Source of the DNA: Mycobacterium scrofulaceum
GTDB taxonomy: Bacteria; Actinomycetota; Actinomycetes; Mycobacteriales; Mycobacteriaceae
Assembly (NCBI RefSeq): GCF_001667885.1
Contig: NZ_LZJW01000102.1
Span: forward strand, 1-64,000
Direction of reading: 5' to 3'
DNA length: 64,000 bases
The notes below the pieces were generated by a model. That model was given only the letters and a program-made list of their open reading frames with translations. It was not told the DNA's origin and made no database searches. The stretch's first letter is position 1. Each line of letters opens with the position of its first letter. A program made the translations under genes and the position numbers. Below, piece by piece: positions 17,653-26,958 of this stretch.

Positions 17653-18678
17653 ATGGTGAGCACCCATCCGCATCTGTTGCCAAGTGGCGCAATGAAGCGG
17701 CGAGTCCACCATCGCCATAGCCCTCAATCGTTCGCAGTCTCGTTGGCCAGCAGGCTGATCGTGAAGAACACCGTGCGAGCGTGGGCTTTCACCCCGAACC
17801 TGCACTGGCCGTTCGAATCCGTCGACGGCTTGGCGGGATTGCTGCCGCGGTTCGGCATCTCGGCAAAGATCCAACCGGTGCAACTGGAAAACTGTGCCGC
17901 CGAATGGGTTTGCGCGCCGGGCGCATCGACGGATCGCGCCATCCTGTATCTGCATGGCGGCGCCTTCCTCACCTGCGGCCTCAACACGCACCGCTCGGTC
18001 GTCACGCGCCTGTCGAAAGCAGCGGACGCCGCGGTTCTCACGGTTGGGTACCGGAAGCTGCCCACCCATCAGATCACCGATGCGATCGAGGACGGCATGA
18101 ACGGCCTTCGCTGGCTGCAGGATCGCGGCTTCGACGGCGACCGGGTGGTGGTGGCCGGCGACTCCGCCGGGGGATACCTGGCGTTCATGACCACGCTGCT
18201 GGCCATCAGTAGCGACCTGATGCGGCCCGCCGGCATCGCCACGATCTCACCGTTCACCGATGCCGACCCCGCCCGAAAGCTGAGGCACCGCAACGCGCGC
18301 CGGTGCTCGATGTTCACCCGCGGCGCGCTGTCGATGTTCGCCCAATACCTCAACCAGGCACAGCTGTTGGAGGGCCGGGGGGAGTCCACCGTCGCCTCAC
18401 CGGTGGATGCCGACCTGTCCGACCTACCGCCGGTCACCATCCATGCGAGCTCCGACGAGTTGTTGCTGCCCGATGCCGAACTCATGGCAAAGCGCTTGGA
18501 GGCCAGCGGCGTTCCGTGCGACCTGCACCTCTGGGACGGGCAGATTCACGACTTCCCGTTGGCGGCTGACATCCTGCCCGAGGGCAGGCGCGCCATTCGC
18601 CACATCGGCGATTTCGTCAAGGAAGTCACCGCGGCTCCCCAGTCGTGGCGTCGTAAGCTGCACGCCGCCGCCGGCTGA
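17653..18678 (+). CDS. Alpha/beta hydrolase of the hormone-sensitive lipase family (Lip-type esterase)
   Basis: A 341-residue esterase. Seen: oxyanion motif HGGAF (101-105), nucleophile Ser171 in GDSAGG, acidic residue in 'SSDELLLPD', His in 'IHDFPL'. About 70 residues precede the catalytic core, which fits a membrane-associating cap. Start: ATG at 17653 with a perfect AGGAGG at 17639-17644. Family knowledge: mycobacterial LipU/LipR-like enzymes act on short- to medium-chain esters. It stands alone, with about 300 bp of gene-free sequence after it. Confidence 0.88.
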   Translation: MVSTHPHLLPSGAMKRRVHHRHSPQSFAVSLASRLIVKNTVRAWAFTPNLHWPFESVDGLAGLLPRFGISAKIQPVQLENCAAEWVCAPGASTDRAILYLHGGAFLTCGLNTHRSVVTRLSKAADAAVLTVGYRKLPTHQITDAIEDGMNGLRWLQDRGFDGDRVVVAGDSAGGYLAFMTTLLAISSDLMRPAGIATISPFTDADPARKLRHRNARRCSMFTRGALSMFAQYLNQAQLLEGRGESTVASPVDADLSDLPPVTIHASSDELLLPDAELMAKRLEASGVPCDLHLWDGQIHDFPLAADILPEGRRAIRHIGDFVKEVTAAPQSWRRKLHAAAG

Positions 18679-18993
18679 CCAAACACCTGAAAAAGTTTGT
18701 GCCGCAATCGAAATGATGTGCCGTAGCGATCGGGGCGCGCGGTCGGTGGGTTCACGTCGTCCTTGCCTGTGCGGAGGCACCCCGAACGGTGGGCCGCCCT
18801 GCGCCTCGTCGCCCGGGGGGACATCTTCGGTGCCACGCTCCCACGTGACCGCATCGACGGCGGGGACGCCGCCGGGAAGACCATCGCCTGTCCCCGGCGT
18901 GTCACCCGCCGTCCGCCTGTCGGAAACCGGCGGCGGCGATCCGGTAGAGATTCGGCGTCCTGATCCGCGCGGCTGCCGATACAGTTGGTCGTG
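18679..18993. other. Gene-free region upstream of the FHA-ABC transporter
   Basis: About 315 bp in which no frame has a convincing start, ribosome site or family match. In M. tuberculosis the kinase gene pknF lies directly upstream of the orthologue of the next gene; here neither pknF nor a remnant of it is visible. The region presumably holds the promoter of the transporter gene. Confidence 0.5.
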
Positions 18994-21678
18994 ATGAGCC
19001 GACCAGTCCCACCCGTGTTGACGGTGCGGTACGAGGGTGCCGAACGCACGTTCGCCCCGGGCAACGACGTCGTGATCGGGCGTGACCTTCGCGCTGATGT
19101 CCGCGTCGCGCATCCGTTGATCTCCCGCACCCACCTGATCGTCCGGTTCGACCAGGGCCGATGGGTTGCCATCGACAACGGCAGCCTCAACGGGTTGTTC
19201 GTCAACCATCATCGGGTGCCCATGGTCGACATCCAGGATGGCCTGCGCGTCAACATCGGCAACCCGGACGGTCCGGCGCTGACCTTCGAGGTGGGCCGCC
19301 ACCAGGGCACGGCCGGGCGCCCCCCGCTCACGACCTCGATACCGATCGTCAACCCGGTCACCGCGGCGAGCCCACGGGCCCCGCAGGGCCAGTCCGCGGG
19401 CGCGTCATGGCCCGGCCAGCCGCAGCAGTCGTCGTCGGCCGCATTCCGCCAGCCGACGCACCTGCCCAGCGGAGCCCAGCCCGTGCACCCGCCCAGCGGC
19501 CCCACGCCGGTCCCCCCGCCAAGCGGGTCGATGCCGAGCTACCCGTCGGGACCGCAGCCGCGGCACCCGACCGGCGGGCAACCGGCGGCGCCGCCCAGCG
19601 GCCCGCAGCACGCCCCGCAGATCTACCGCACGCCGCCGAACATGCCACCGGCGCAGCCTGCGGGCCCGGAGACGAGCCGGGTCGCCGGCGACGCCTCGAA
19701 CCTGGCCACCTCGATGATGAAGATCCTGCGGCCGGGCAAGGCCGCGCTGGAGTCGGCGCCGGGCGCGATCAAGATCGGCCGGGCCAACGACAACGACATC
19801 GTCATTCCCGAGGTGCTGGCGTCGCGCCACCACGCCACGCTGATTCCGACGCCGCACGGCACCGAGATCCACGACAACCGCAGCATCAACGGCACGTTCG
19901 TCAACGGGGCGCGCGTCGACTCGGCGGTGCTGCACGACGGTGACGTGGTCACCATCGGCAACATCGACCTCGTCTTCGCCGGTGGCACGCTGGCCCGCCG
20001 CGACGAGAGCGCGACCGCAACGCCCACCGGCGGCCTGGACGTGCGCGGCGTGACGTGGACGATCGAGAACAACAAGACGCTGCTGGACGACATCTCGCTG
20101 GGCGCACAACCCGGGACGCTGACGGCGGTCATCGGACCGTCGGGAGCCGGCAAGTCGACATTCGCCAGGCTGGTCGCGGGTTACACGCACCCGACCAGGG
20201 GCACCGTCGCGTTCGAAGGACACAACGTCCACGCCGAGTACGCCTCGCTGCGCAGCAGGATCGGCATGGTGCCCCAGGACGACGTGGTGCACGGGCAGCT
20301 GACCGTGCAGCAGGCGCTGATGTACGCCGCCGAGCTGCGGCTGCCCCCGGACACCACCAAGGACGACCGGGCCCAGGTGGTGGCCCGGGTGCTCGAGGAA
20401 CTCGAGATGACGCAGCACCTGCACACCCGGGTGGACAAGCTCTCGGGCGGCCAGCGCAAGCGCGCATCGGTCGCCCTGGAGCTGCTGACCGGGCCGTCGC
20501 TGCTGATCCTGGACGAGCCGACGTCCGGCCTGGACCCGGCGCTGGACCGCCAGGTGATGACCATGCTGCGCCAGCTCGCCGACGCGGGCCGCGTGGTGCT
20601 GGTGGTCACCCACTCGCTGACCTACCTGGACGTGTGCGACCAGGTCCTGCTGCTGGCCCCCGGCGGCAAGACGGCCTTCTGCGGGCCGCCCAGCCAGATC
20701 GGTCCCGCCATGGGCACGACCAACTGGGCCGACATCTTCAGCTCGGTCGCGGGCGACCCCGACGGCGCCAAGGCGCGCTACCTGGCGCGCACCGGCCCAC
20801 CGCCGCCACCGCCGCCCGCGCAGCAGCCCGCCGACCTGGGCGACCCGTCGCACACCAGCCTGTTCCGGCAGTTCTCCACGATCGCGAGGCGGCAGGTCCG
20901 GCTGATCTTCTCCGACCGCGGCTACTTCGTCTTCCTGGCGGTGCTGCCGTTCATCATGGGATCGCTGTCCATGTCGGTGCCCGGCAACGTGGGCTTCGGC
21001 ATCCCCAACCCGTACGGCGCCGCGCCCAACGAGCCCGGGCAGATCCTGGTGCTGCTCAACGTCGGCGCCGTGTTCATGGGCACCGCGCTCACCATCCGCG
21101 ACCTCATCGGGGAACGCCCGATCTTCCTGCGTGAACAGGCGGTCGGGTTGTCCACCAGCGCCTACCTGCTGGCCAAGGTCTGCGTGTACACGGTTTTCGC
21201 GGTCATCCAGTCGGCGATCGTGACGATCATCGTGCTGCTCGGCAAGGGCGGCCCGACCCAGGGCGCGGTGGCCCTGGGGCGGCCGGGCCTCGAACTGTTC
21301 GTCGACGTGGCGTTGACGTGCGTGGCCTCGGCGATGCTCGGGCTGGCGCTGTCGGCCATCGCCAGGTCGAACGAACAGATCATGCCGCTGCTGGTCGTCG
21401 CGGTCATGTCGCAGCTGGTGTTCTCCGGGGGCATGATCCCCGTGACCGGTCGGCTCGGGCTGGACCAGATGTCCTGGGCCACCCCGGCGCGCTGGGGATT
21501 CGCGGCGTCAGCCTCGACCGCGGATTTGGGCAAACTGGTGCCCGGTCCGCTCAGCCCCAAGGACTCGCACTGGCATCACACGCCGGCCGCGTGGTGGTTC
21601 GACATCGCCATGCTGGTGGTCATCAGCGTCTTCTACCTGAGCTTCGTCCGCTGGAAGATCCGGCTCAGGGGCGGCTGA
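18994..21678 (+). CDS. FHA-domain ABC transporter, Rv1747 type
   Basis: About 894 residues, matching M. tuberculosis Rv1747 in order and local sequence. Seen: FHA domain 1 (about 25-90, 'VIGRDLRADVRVAHPLISR.H'), a long Pro/Gly/Gln-rich linker (about 110-225), FHA domain 2 (about 245-325, 'IGRANDNDIVIPEVLASRHH'), an ABC domain with Walker A GPSGAGKST (about 381), signature LSGGQRK (about 483) and Walker B LLILDEP, then an ABC2-type membrane domain with six segments. Family knowledge: Rv1747 exports phosphatidylinositol mannosides and its FHA domains bind PknF-phosphorylated Thr. Start: ATG 18994, with GTG 18991 as an alternative. Confidence 0.95.
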   Translation: MSRPVPPVLTVRYEGAERTFAPGNDVVIGRDLRADVRVAHPLISRTHLIVRFDQGRWVAIDNGSLNGLFVNHHRVPMVDIQDGLRVNIGNPDGPALTFEVGRHQGTAGRPPLTTSIPIVNPVTAASPRAPQGQSAGASWPGQPQQSSSAAFRQPTHLPSGAQPVHPPSGPTPVPPPSGSMPSYPSGPQPRHPTGGQPAAPPSGPQHAPQIYRTPPNMPPAQPAGPETSRVAGDASNLATSMMKILRPGKAALESAPGAIKIGRANDNDIVIPEVLASRHHATLIPTPHGTEIHDNRSINGTFVNGARVDSAVLHDGDVVTIGNIDLVFAGGTLARRDESATATPTGGLDVRGVTWTIENNKTLLDDISLGAQPGTLTAVIGPSGAGKSTFARLVAGYTHPTRGTVAFEGHNVHAEYASLRSRIGMVPQDDVVHGQLTVQQALMYAAELRLPPDTTKDDRAQVVARVLEELEMTQHLHTRVDKLSGGQRKRASVALELLTGPSLLILDEPTSGLDPALDRQVMTMLRQLADAGRVVLVVTHSLTYLDVCDQVLLLAPGGKTAFCGPPSQIGPAMGTTNWADIFSSVAGDPDGAKARYLARTGPPPPPPPAQQPADLGDPSHTSLFRQFSTIARRQVRLIFSDRGYFVFLAVLPFIMGSLSMSVPGNVGFGIPNPYGAAPNEPGQILVLLNVGAVFMGTALTIRDLIGERPIFLREQAVGLSTSAYLLAKVCVYTVFAVIQSAIVTIIVLLGKGGPTQGAVALGRPGLELFVDVALTCVASAMLGLALSAIARSNEQIMPLLVVAVMSQLVFSGGMIPVTGRLGLDQMSWATPARWGFAASASTADLGKLVPGPLSPKDSHWHHTPAAWWFDIAMLVVISVFYLSFVRWKIRLRGG

Positions 21679-21690
21679 GGCCGCCGCGGG

Positions 21691-21855
21691 TCAGGCGCCC
21701 TTGCGGATCACCTGGTCGGCCGCGGCGCGCATGCGATCCGACAACTGAAGCAGGCTGTGCTCGCCCACGCCGAGGGGCAGCGTGTAAGCCAGTTGCCGGA
21801 GTTCGACCGCATAGTTGCGTAAGTCTTCACGAAGGCGCGTCTCAACAGTGGGCAT
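21691..21855 (-). CDS. Small conserved hypothetical protein
   Basis: A 54-residue protein beginning 'MPTVETRLREDLRNYAVELRQLAY', helical and without a signal peptide. The ATG at 21855 has GAGGGAGA just upstream, a good ribosome site; the longer open frame upstream (to 21939) lacks one. It is convergent with the ABC transporter (12-bp gap). I do not recognise a family. The heptad-like charged helices suggest a small oligomer. Confidence 0.6.
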   Translation of the reverse strand: MPTVETRLREDLRNYAVELRQLAYTLPLGVGEHSLLQLSDRMRAAADQVIRKGA

Positions 21856-22011
21856 GACATCTCCCTCAGGCGGGGGCTGGGCAGAGTGCCTGGTCCGCAT
21901 CGACCAGCCGATGTAGATAGGGTCCCAGCCCCGCCGCATAACAGCGAGAGCGCCGATGCGAATTAACGGGAGTTTGACAGCGTATTTACAGGCGGCGCGG
22001 CGCAGACGGTC

Positions 22012-23013
22012 TCACTCGCCCGGTTCAGGACTCGTGCTCCGGTAATCCAGCTCGACGCGCAGGAGCGCGGCCTGTCGGACGACGCCGTCCGGGGAAGCGG
22101 TGGTGCCGCCGTCGGTGGTCACGTAGGCGACGCGGCCGTATTCGCCGGGCCCGCGGCCCCATGCGGCGCTGGACGGACCGACCAGGGCGTCGTCGAACGG
22201 GTCGCCGGCGAGGTGGCGCACTTCGCTGCCATGCCGGGTTGCCAGCGGTACCCGGTCGAGCGTGTTGGCCCGATGCCTCGTGACGTAGGCGAACCCGGCG
22301 TCCTCGTCGATGCAGAAGTCGTCCGCGTTGTCGATGGCGGCGACAAACTGCGCCGGCCCCGCCGGATCAAGGGTGGCTGGATCGACGGCGACCCGCATGA
22401 ACACCTTCTGCGCGGTCGAGGTGTAGTACAGGTAACCGGTCTTAGCCCCGTAGCGGACGCCGTTCACACCCGGCTGAGGCGGGGGAGGTACACCGCTGTC
22501 GGGGTCGTCGAACATCGTGTCGTCCGTCAGCCAGACCCGGCCCACGGCGCTTCGCGCATCATCCGCAAGGTCAACCCGCCAAATCAGCCCGGCGAAGCAA
22601 TCGGCGATCGCCAACACCCCCGGGCCCAGGACGCAGCTGCCGTTGAGGGCCCGGACACGGTCGTCGAAGGTGTAGATCAGCTCGGGCGAAAGCGGCGTCC
22701 CCGGCTCCCAGGATGTGAAATCGACTCGCAGTAAATGTGATTCGTGGGTGGTGTAACCCTCGGTGAGGTTGACGATGAAGACGTCGGGCGCAACCTCGGC
22801 GATGCCGGTGACCGGGTGGTCGAAGGTGTGCACGAGCGCGGGTTCGACGACCGTGGCGTCGGCCGCGGGTTCCACCCACCAGAGTTGCTTGTGCAACACG
22901 TCGGTGATGAGGACCGACCCGTCGGAGCGGACGGCAAGATTTTCGGGGAATTGCCACTGCGGAAACCAGGCGACGGGAGCCAGCGTGACGGCGGGCAACG
23001 AGGGCATGGCCAT
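22012..23013 (-). CDS. SMP-30/gluconolactonase-like beta-propeller protein
   Basis: A 333-residue protein with the repeated strand pattern of a six-bladed propeller: 'FPENLAVRSDGSVLITDVLHKQLWWVEP', 'ALNGSCVLGPGVLAIADCFAGLIWRVD', 'PGVNGVRYGAKTGYLYYTSTAQKVFMRV', 'DDFCIDEDAGFAYVTRHRANTLDRV'. These Glu, Asn and Asp positions match the metal ligands of SMP-30-like lactonases. No signal peptide. Start: ATG at 23013, 2 bp after the stop of the upstream decarboxylase-like gene, so the two are one operon. It probably hydrolyses a lactone; a sugar or an aromatic-derived lactone cannot be distinguished. Confidence 0.8.
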   Translation of the reverse strand: MAMPSLPAVTLAPVAWFPQWQFPENLAVRSDGSVLITDVLHKQLWWVEPAADATVVEPALVHTFDHPVTGIAEVAPDVFIVNLTEGYTTHESHLLRVDFTSWEPGTPLSPELIYTFDDRVRALNGSCVLGPGVLAIADCFAGLIWRVDLADDARSAVGRVWLTDDTMFDDPDSGVPPPPQPGVNGVRYGAKTGYLYYTSTAQKVFMRVAVDPATLDPAGPAQFVAAIDNADDFCIDEDAGFAYVTRHRANTLDRVPLATRHGSEVRHLAGDPFDDALVGPSSAAWGRGPGEYGRVAYVTTDGGTTASPDGVVRQAALLRVELDYRSTSPEPGE

Positions 23014-23015
23014 GT

Positions 23016-23576
23016 CTACTGGTCCAGTCCCACCGCGTTGGCCGGCACGTCGAAGGCCGCAAGGGTCAGACACACCATCGTGAACCAGCCCAACAGCACC
23101 GCGACATCCACGATCCCCTCGTCACCGAGCAACTCTTTGGCCCGCCGGTAGAGGCCCATCGGCACGACCCGCGGAGCGACCAGTGCGGACGCGAGCTCAT
23201 AGACCGCCTGTTGGCGGGGGTCGTCGAACGAGGTTGGCAGGCCGGCGATCAACGCTTGCACACGGCGGGGGTCGAGCTGTCCCGCGTGCTCGCCGATGAT
23301 CTCGTGTTCGTAGTTGGCGTAGGGGCTGCACCACCGCCCGTTGACCACGTTGGTCGCGATCTCGATTTCGGTCTTGGTCAATGTGGAGTCGCGTTGAAAA
23401 TACGCGCCCGTCGGCACGATCGTCTTCGCCAGCGCGGGGTTGGCGAGCCAAATCTTGTGCGGACCCGGGACCAGGCCTCGCAGCTCGCGGGTGAATTCGT
23501 ATGCGCCGCGCACCTCCGGCGGCATCGCCGCGACCGGTGTTTCGACGAACCGGCCAAAGGTGCCGAAGTCGGACAC
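23016..23576 (-). CDS. Carboxymuconolactone decarboxylase-like (AhpD fold) protein
   Basis: A 186-residue all-helical protein. Seen: 'ALAKTIVPTGAYFQRDSTLTKTEIEIATNVVNGRWCSPYANYEHEII', the CMD/AhpD core with a single Cys in place of CxxC followed by the conserved 'YE.......', so it is unlikely to be a thiol peroxidase reductant. Start: GTG at 23576 after AGGAGAGGGG. It is divergent from the LysR gene and co-transcribed with the lactonase-like gene, which suggests that both act in one LysR-controlled pathway involving a lactone or beta-keto acid. Confidence 0.82.
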   Translation of the reverse strand: MSDFGTFGRFVETPVAAMPPEVRGAYEFTRELRGLVPGPHKIWLANPALAKTIVPTGAYFQRDSTLTKTEIEIATNVVNGRWCSPYANYEHEIIGEHAGQLDPRRVQALIAGLPTSFDDPRQQAVYELASALVAPRVVPMGLYRRAKELLGDEGIVDVAVLLGWFTMVCLTLAAFDVPANAVGLDQ

Positions 23577-23664
23577 CGGGGCCCCCTCTCCTGCGATCGG
23601 GTACTGCGATCACCAGTCAACGTCCGCCACGCCATATCGTCCAATACTTTTTGGCACCAGCCTT

Positions 23665-23682
23665 CATATGATGTCGGATATG
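23665..23682. promoter_or_regulatory. Palindrome over the LysR start codon
   Basis: CATAT (23665-23669) and ATATG (23678-23682) flank 8 bp; the right arm contains the preferred LysR start codon. The site lies in the 100-bp divergent region shared with the carboxymuconolactone decarboxylase-like operon. It could be the autoregulatory LysR site, but short AT palindromes at ATG codons also occur by chance. Confidence 0.3.
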
Positions 23683-24576
23683 GAATTGACTCAGCGATTG
23701 CTCGAGCAGTTTCTTGCGGTGGCCGAAGAAGGCCACATTGGCCGGGCCGCCCAACGGCTTTCCATGACCCAGCCCCCCTTGACCCAAGCGATGCAACGCC
23801 TCGAACGGATCCTGGGTGTCAGCTTGTTCGATCGGACTGCGCGCGGGATCGAGTTGACCGTCGCCGGGCGGTCGTTCCGTGCGGACGCGGAAAATTTGAG
23901 CGCCGCACATCGCGCCGCCATTCGGCGGACCCGGCGCGTCGCAGGGGGTCTTCATGGTGTTGTCCATGTCGGCTTCATCGTCAGCCTGGCGTATCGATTC
24001 GTGCCCGATATCCTGCGTGCCAGCGCCGCCGCGCTACCCGACCTGACACTGCACCTGGTCCAAGCGCGCACCGCGCCCATCCTCGATTCCATCCGGTCGG
24101 GTGAGCTCGACGTGGCGTTCGCCCGTGGGCCGATCCACGACGCGCACGAACTGGTCACCAGGGAAGTGGACCGTGAGAACGCCGTCGTGGCTCTGCCCCG
24201 GCGACATCGACTGGCCGAGCAACGGTCGCTGCGGCTGGCCGACTTGCGGGAAGAACCGGTTGTTCTACCGTCACCAAGCTCGCTGCCCGGCGTGTCCGCC
24301 CACGTCCACGCCGCGCTTCGTGACGCCGGCATAGTTCCACGCGTGGTGGCCGAAACCGACGAGCTGTCGGCGATGATGAGCTATCCCATCGCCGGTCTCG
24401 CCGCCGCGGTCGTTCCAGAACAAGTCGCGGCCATGTGCCACCCCGGCGTCGTTTTCGTGCCGTTTTCCGACCACCTTCCCAACCTCGTCACCAGCATCGT
24501 CGCCGTGCACCGCCCGCACCCGGACCCCGCCGTCATACGGCTGCTCGACCTCGCAGCGAATCTCGCGTCGGCGTAA
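23680..24576 (+). CDS. LysR-family transcriptional regulator
   Basis: A 298-residue regulator. Seen: N-terminal winged helix-turn-helix 'LEQFLAVAEEGHIGRAAQRLSMTQPPLTQAMQRLERILGVSLFDRTARGIELT', then a periplasmic-binding-like effector domain. Family knowledge: LysR proteins usually activate the divergent gene when bound to a pathway metabolite. The divergent genes here are the carboxymuconolactone decarboxylase-like and lactonase-like pair. Start: three in-frame ATGs (23668, 23671, 23680) exist without a clear ribosome site; the last gives the usual family N-terminus MELTQRLLEQF. Confidence 0.9.
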   Translation: MELTQRLLEQFLAVAEEGHIGRAAQRLSMTQPPLTQAMQRLERILGVSLFDRTARGIELTVAGRSFRADAENLSAAHRAAIRRTRRVAGGLHGVVHVGFIVSLAYRFVPDILRASAAALPDLTLHLVQARTAPILDSIRSGELDVAFARGPIHDAHELVTREVDRENAVVALPRRHRLAEQRSLRLADLREEPVVLPSPSSLPGVSAHVHAALRDAGIVPRVVAETDELSAMMSYPIAGLAAAVVPEQVAAMCHPGVVFVPFSDHLPNLVTSIVAVHRPHPDPAVIRLLDLAANLASA

Positions 24577-24638
24577 CGCGGCCCGGCGCCGATCCCGCTT
24601 ATAGACTCCGACTGCACATCTGCGGCAAAGGGGCCGGA

Positions 24639-25817
24639 ATGGATTTCGAACTCGACGCCGGGCAGCGCGCGTGGCTGGCCGAGGTCCGCGAGTTCCTCCG
24701 CGACAACGTCACCGCCGAGCTGCGCGCCGAACTCGCCGAGCACGACCTGGAGTTCCCCGACGGCGAGGTGGCCCGGTTCCGCCGCAAGATCGGCGAGAGG
24801 GGCTGGTTCGGGCTCAACTGGCCGCGCGAATACGGTGGACTGGGCCTCGGCGCCGTCCACTTGCACCTGCTGATGAGCGAATTCGAGTACTGGGGCGTGC
24901 CGGGACCGGACCTGACGGTCACGTCCGTGGCGCCGATGATCATGCGGCACGGCACCGAACGCAACAAGTCCGACTGGCTACCGCTGATCGCCAGGGGCGA
25001 AATGATCTGCGCCGTAGGGTATTCCGAGCCCGAGGCCGGCACCGACCTGGCCAGCCTGCGCACCAGTGCGGTGCGCGACGGCGACGACTGGGTGATCAAC
25101 GGCACCAAGATCTGGAACAGCGGAGCACAGCGCGCCACCCACGAGTGGCTCTGCGTGCGCACCGATCCCCAAGCGGTTCGCCATCGGGGCATTTCGGTCA
25201 TCATCGTGCCGATCGACAGTCCCGGCGTGGCGATCCGCCCGCTGTACGCATGGTCGGGTTATCGCACCAACGAGGTCCATTTCCGCGACGTGCGGGTGCC
25301 GGTCACGAACCTGGTGGGCGAGGTCAACCGCGGCTGGACCTACATCACGGGGGCGCTCGACCTCGAGCGCGGCGCGCTGACCAACGCGGGCGATCTGCGT
25401 CGCGCCGTTGACGAGCTGCGTGAACTCGCACGGGTGCCGCGCCGAGACGGCACGGTGCCCTCCGCCAGCCCGTCGCTGCGCCGCCGGCTCGCCCAAGCCG
25501 ACGCCGACGTCGCGGTGGCCACCCTGATGGGTTACGAGGCCGCGTCGATCCTCGACAGCGGCGTGATCCCAACGGTGGAGGTCAGCGTCGAGAAAGTCTT
25601 CACCAGCGAACTGCGCCAGCGCATCGCCCTGCTCGCGCTCGACGTGCTCGGCCCCGACGGTCTCCTCGCGCACCGCGGCGAGCAGGCGCCGCTGGCCGGC
25701 ACGTTCGAGCGCCTCTACCGGGCCGCGCCGCTGATGCGTTTCGGCGGCGGCACCAACGAGGTGCTCCGCGACATCATCGCCCAGCGCGGGCACAAGATGC
25801 CCAGCTACGGGCGCTGA
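24639..25817 (+). CDS. Acyl-CoA dehydrogenase with catalytic Glu (FadE, alpha subunit-like)
   Basis: A 392-residue FAD enzyme that oxidises an acyl-CoA to the 2-enoyl-CoA. Seen: 'YSEPEAGTDLASL' (129-140), the substrate/FAD loop; Glu243 in 'LDLERGALTNAG', the position of the catalytic base in IVD-type enzymes; C-terminal 'LMRFGGGTNEVLRDIIAQRG', the FAD-binding end. The next gene encodes a second dehydrogenase that lacks this Glu. Family knowledge: such pairs form alpha2-beta2 heterotetramers in steroid side-chain degradation (FadE28-FadE29). It opens the igr-like operon. Start: ATG at 24639 after GGGGCCGGA. Confidence 0.92.
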   Translation: MDFELDAGQRAWLAEVREFLRDNVTAELRAELAEHDLEFPDGEVARFRRKIGERGWFGLNWPREYGGLGLGAVHLHLLMSEFEYWGVPGPDLTVTSVAPMIMRHGTERNKSDWLPLIARGEMICAVGYSEPEAGTDLASLRTSAVRDGDDWVINGTKIWNSGAQRATHEWLCVRTDPQAVRHRGISVIIVPIDSPGVAIRPLYAWSGYRTNEVHFRDVRVPVTNLVGEVNRGWTYITGALDLERGALTNAGDLRRAVDELRELARVPRRDGTVPSASPSLRRRLAQADADVAVATLMGYEAASILDSGVIPTVEVSVEKVFTSELRQRIALLALDVLGPDGLLAHRGEQAPLAGTFERLYRAAPLMRFGGGTNEVLRDIIAQRGHKMPSYGR

Positions 25818-25839
25818 GCAGGGACCGCGCCGCACGCCG

Positions 25840-26958
25840 ATGAAAGCGATACCCACCGTTGAACAACGCGAGTTCGGCGCGTCGTTGCGCGCCCTGTTGG
25901 CCGCCGAGAGCCCCGTACCGTTGGTGCGGGGGCTGGCCGATCCGGACGCGGACCGCCGCACCCCGGCGCTGTGGCAGGCGTTGACGGACGCCGGTGTTCT
26001 CGGGTTGGCCATCGCCGAGGAATACGGCGGCTCCGGCGGCTCGGTGGACGATCTCGCCGTCTTCTACGTCGAAGCCGGTCGCGCGCTCTGCCCGACGACG
26101 GTCCACAGCAGCATCCAATCCGCGCTCGCCGTCGACCAACTCGGCTCCCCGGACGCCAAGGCCACCTGGCTGCCTGGCCTGGCGGGCGGCACCACCCGCG
26201 GCACGACGGCCCTGTGGAGCGCCCGCGACGCCGCCGTGGTGACGGCCGCCCTCCGCGCCGACCCCGCGTCGGGACGATGGCGGCTCAACGGCACCGCGGA
26301 CTACGTCTCCGACGCCGACGTCGCAGACGTCGTCGTGACTTCGGCTGCGGCGCAAGACCGCACGCTGGCGTTCGTCGTCAGCACCGCGGCCCCCGGCGTG
26401 ATTAGGGAACCGCTCGCGATGGCGGGCGGGCATCGGGCGTTCACCATGCGCTTCGACGACGTCGCGCTCACCGCCGACGCGCTGCTCGGTGACGTCACCG
26501 AGTCCGCGCTGCGCCGGGTGGCCAACCTGGCGGTGGCGTTGGGATCGCTCGACTTGGTGGGAGTCGGGCAGGCGGTCATCGACCGCACCGTCGAGTACAC
26601 CACGCTGCGCCACCAATTCGGCCGGCCCATCGCGTCTTTCCAGGCCGCCCAGCATCTGGTCGCCGACATGCACATCGCGCTGGCGGCCGCGCGGTTGGCC
26701 GCGCATGCGGCGGTCTTCTGGATCGGCCGCAGCCGCACGGCGACCCGCGAGACCGCGATCGCGCGCATGCACGCCGCCACCGCGGCGCGGCTGATCACGT
26801 TGGACGCCCACCAATTACACGGCGGCATGGGCTATGTCACCGAAACCGATCTGCATCTGTGGAGCGAGCGGGCCCGGCTGGGATCGACGTGGGGCGGCGG
26901 GGCGGACGTCGCCGCATCATGGCTGGAGGAGACCCTGGAACCAGAGGAGAGCAGGTGA
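25840..26958 (+). CDS. Acyl-CoA dehydrogenase lacking the catalytic Glu (FadE, beta subunit-like)
   Basis: A 372-residue dehydrogenase-fold protein. Seen: 'GLAIAEEYGGSGGSVDDLAVFYVEAGRAL' and 'HQFGRPIASFQAAQHLVADMHIALAAARLAAHAAVF', the C-terminal helical domain. At the position of the catalytic base the sequence is 'VALGSLDLVGVGQAVID', with no Glu. Family knowledge: the partner subunit in FadE28-29 type heterotetramers also lacks it and contributes FAD or substrate contacts. It starts 22 bp after the first FadE and overlaps the next gene by 4 bp (GTGA). Confidence 0.9.
   Translation: MKAIPTVEQREFGASLRALLAAESPVPLVRGLADPDADRRTPALWQALTDAGVLGLAIAEEYGGSGGSVDDLAVFYVEAGRALCPTTVHSSIQSALAVDQLGSPDAKATWLPGLAGGTTRGTTALWSARDAAVVTAALRADPASGRWRLNGTADYVSDADVADVVVTSAAAQDRTLAFVVSTAAPGVIREPLAMAGGHRAFTMRFDDVALTADALLGDVTESALRRVANLAVALGSLDLVGVGQAVIDRTVEYTTLRHQFGRPIASFQAAQHLVADMHIALAAARLAAHAAVFWIGRSRTATRETAIARMHAATAARLITLDAHQLHGGMGYVTETDLHLWSERARLGSTWGGGADVAASWLEETLEPEESR

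Noticed and set aside
19405..20853. 482-codon open frame on the minus strand
   Set aside because: Antisense to the FHA-ABC gene, which matches Rv1747 along its whole length.
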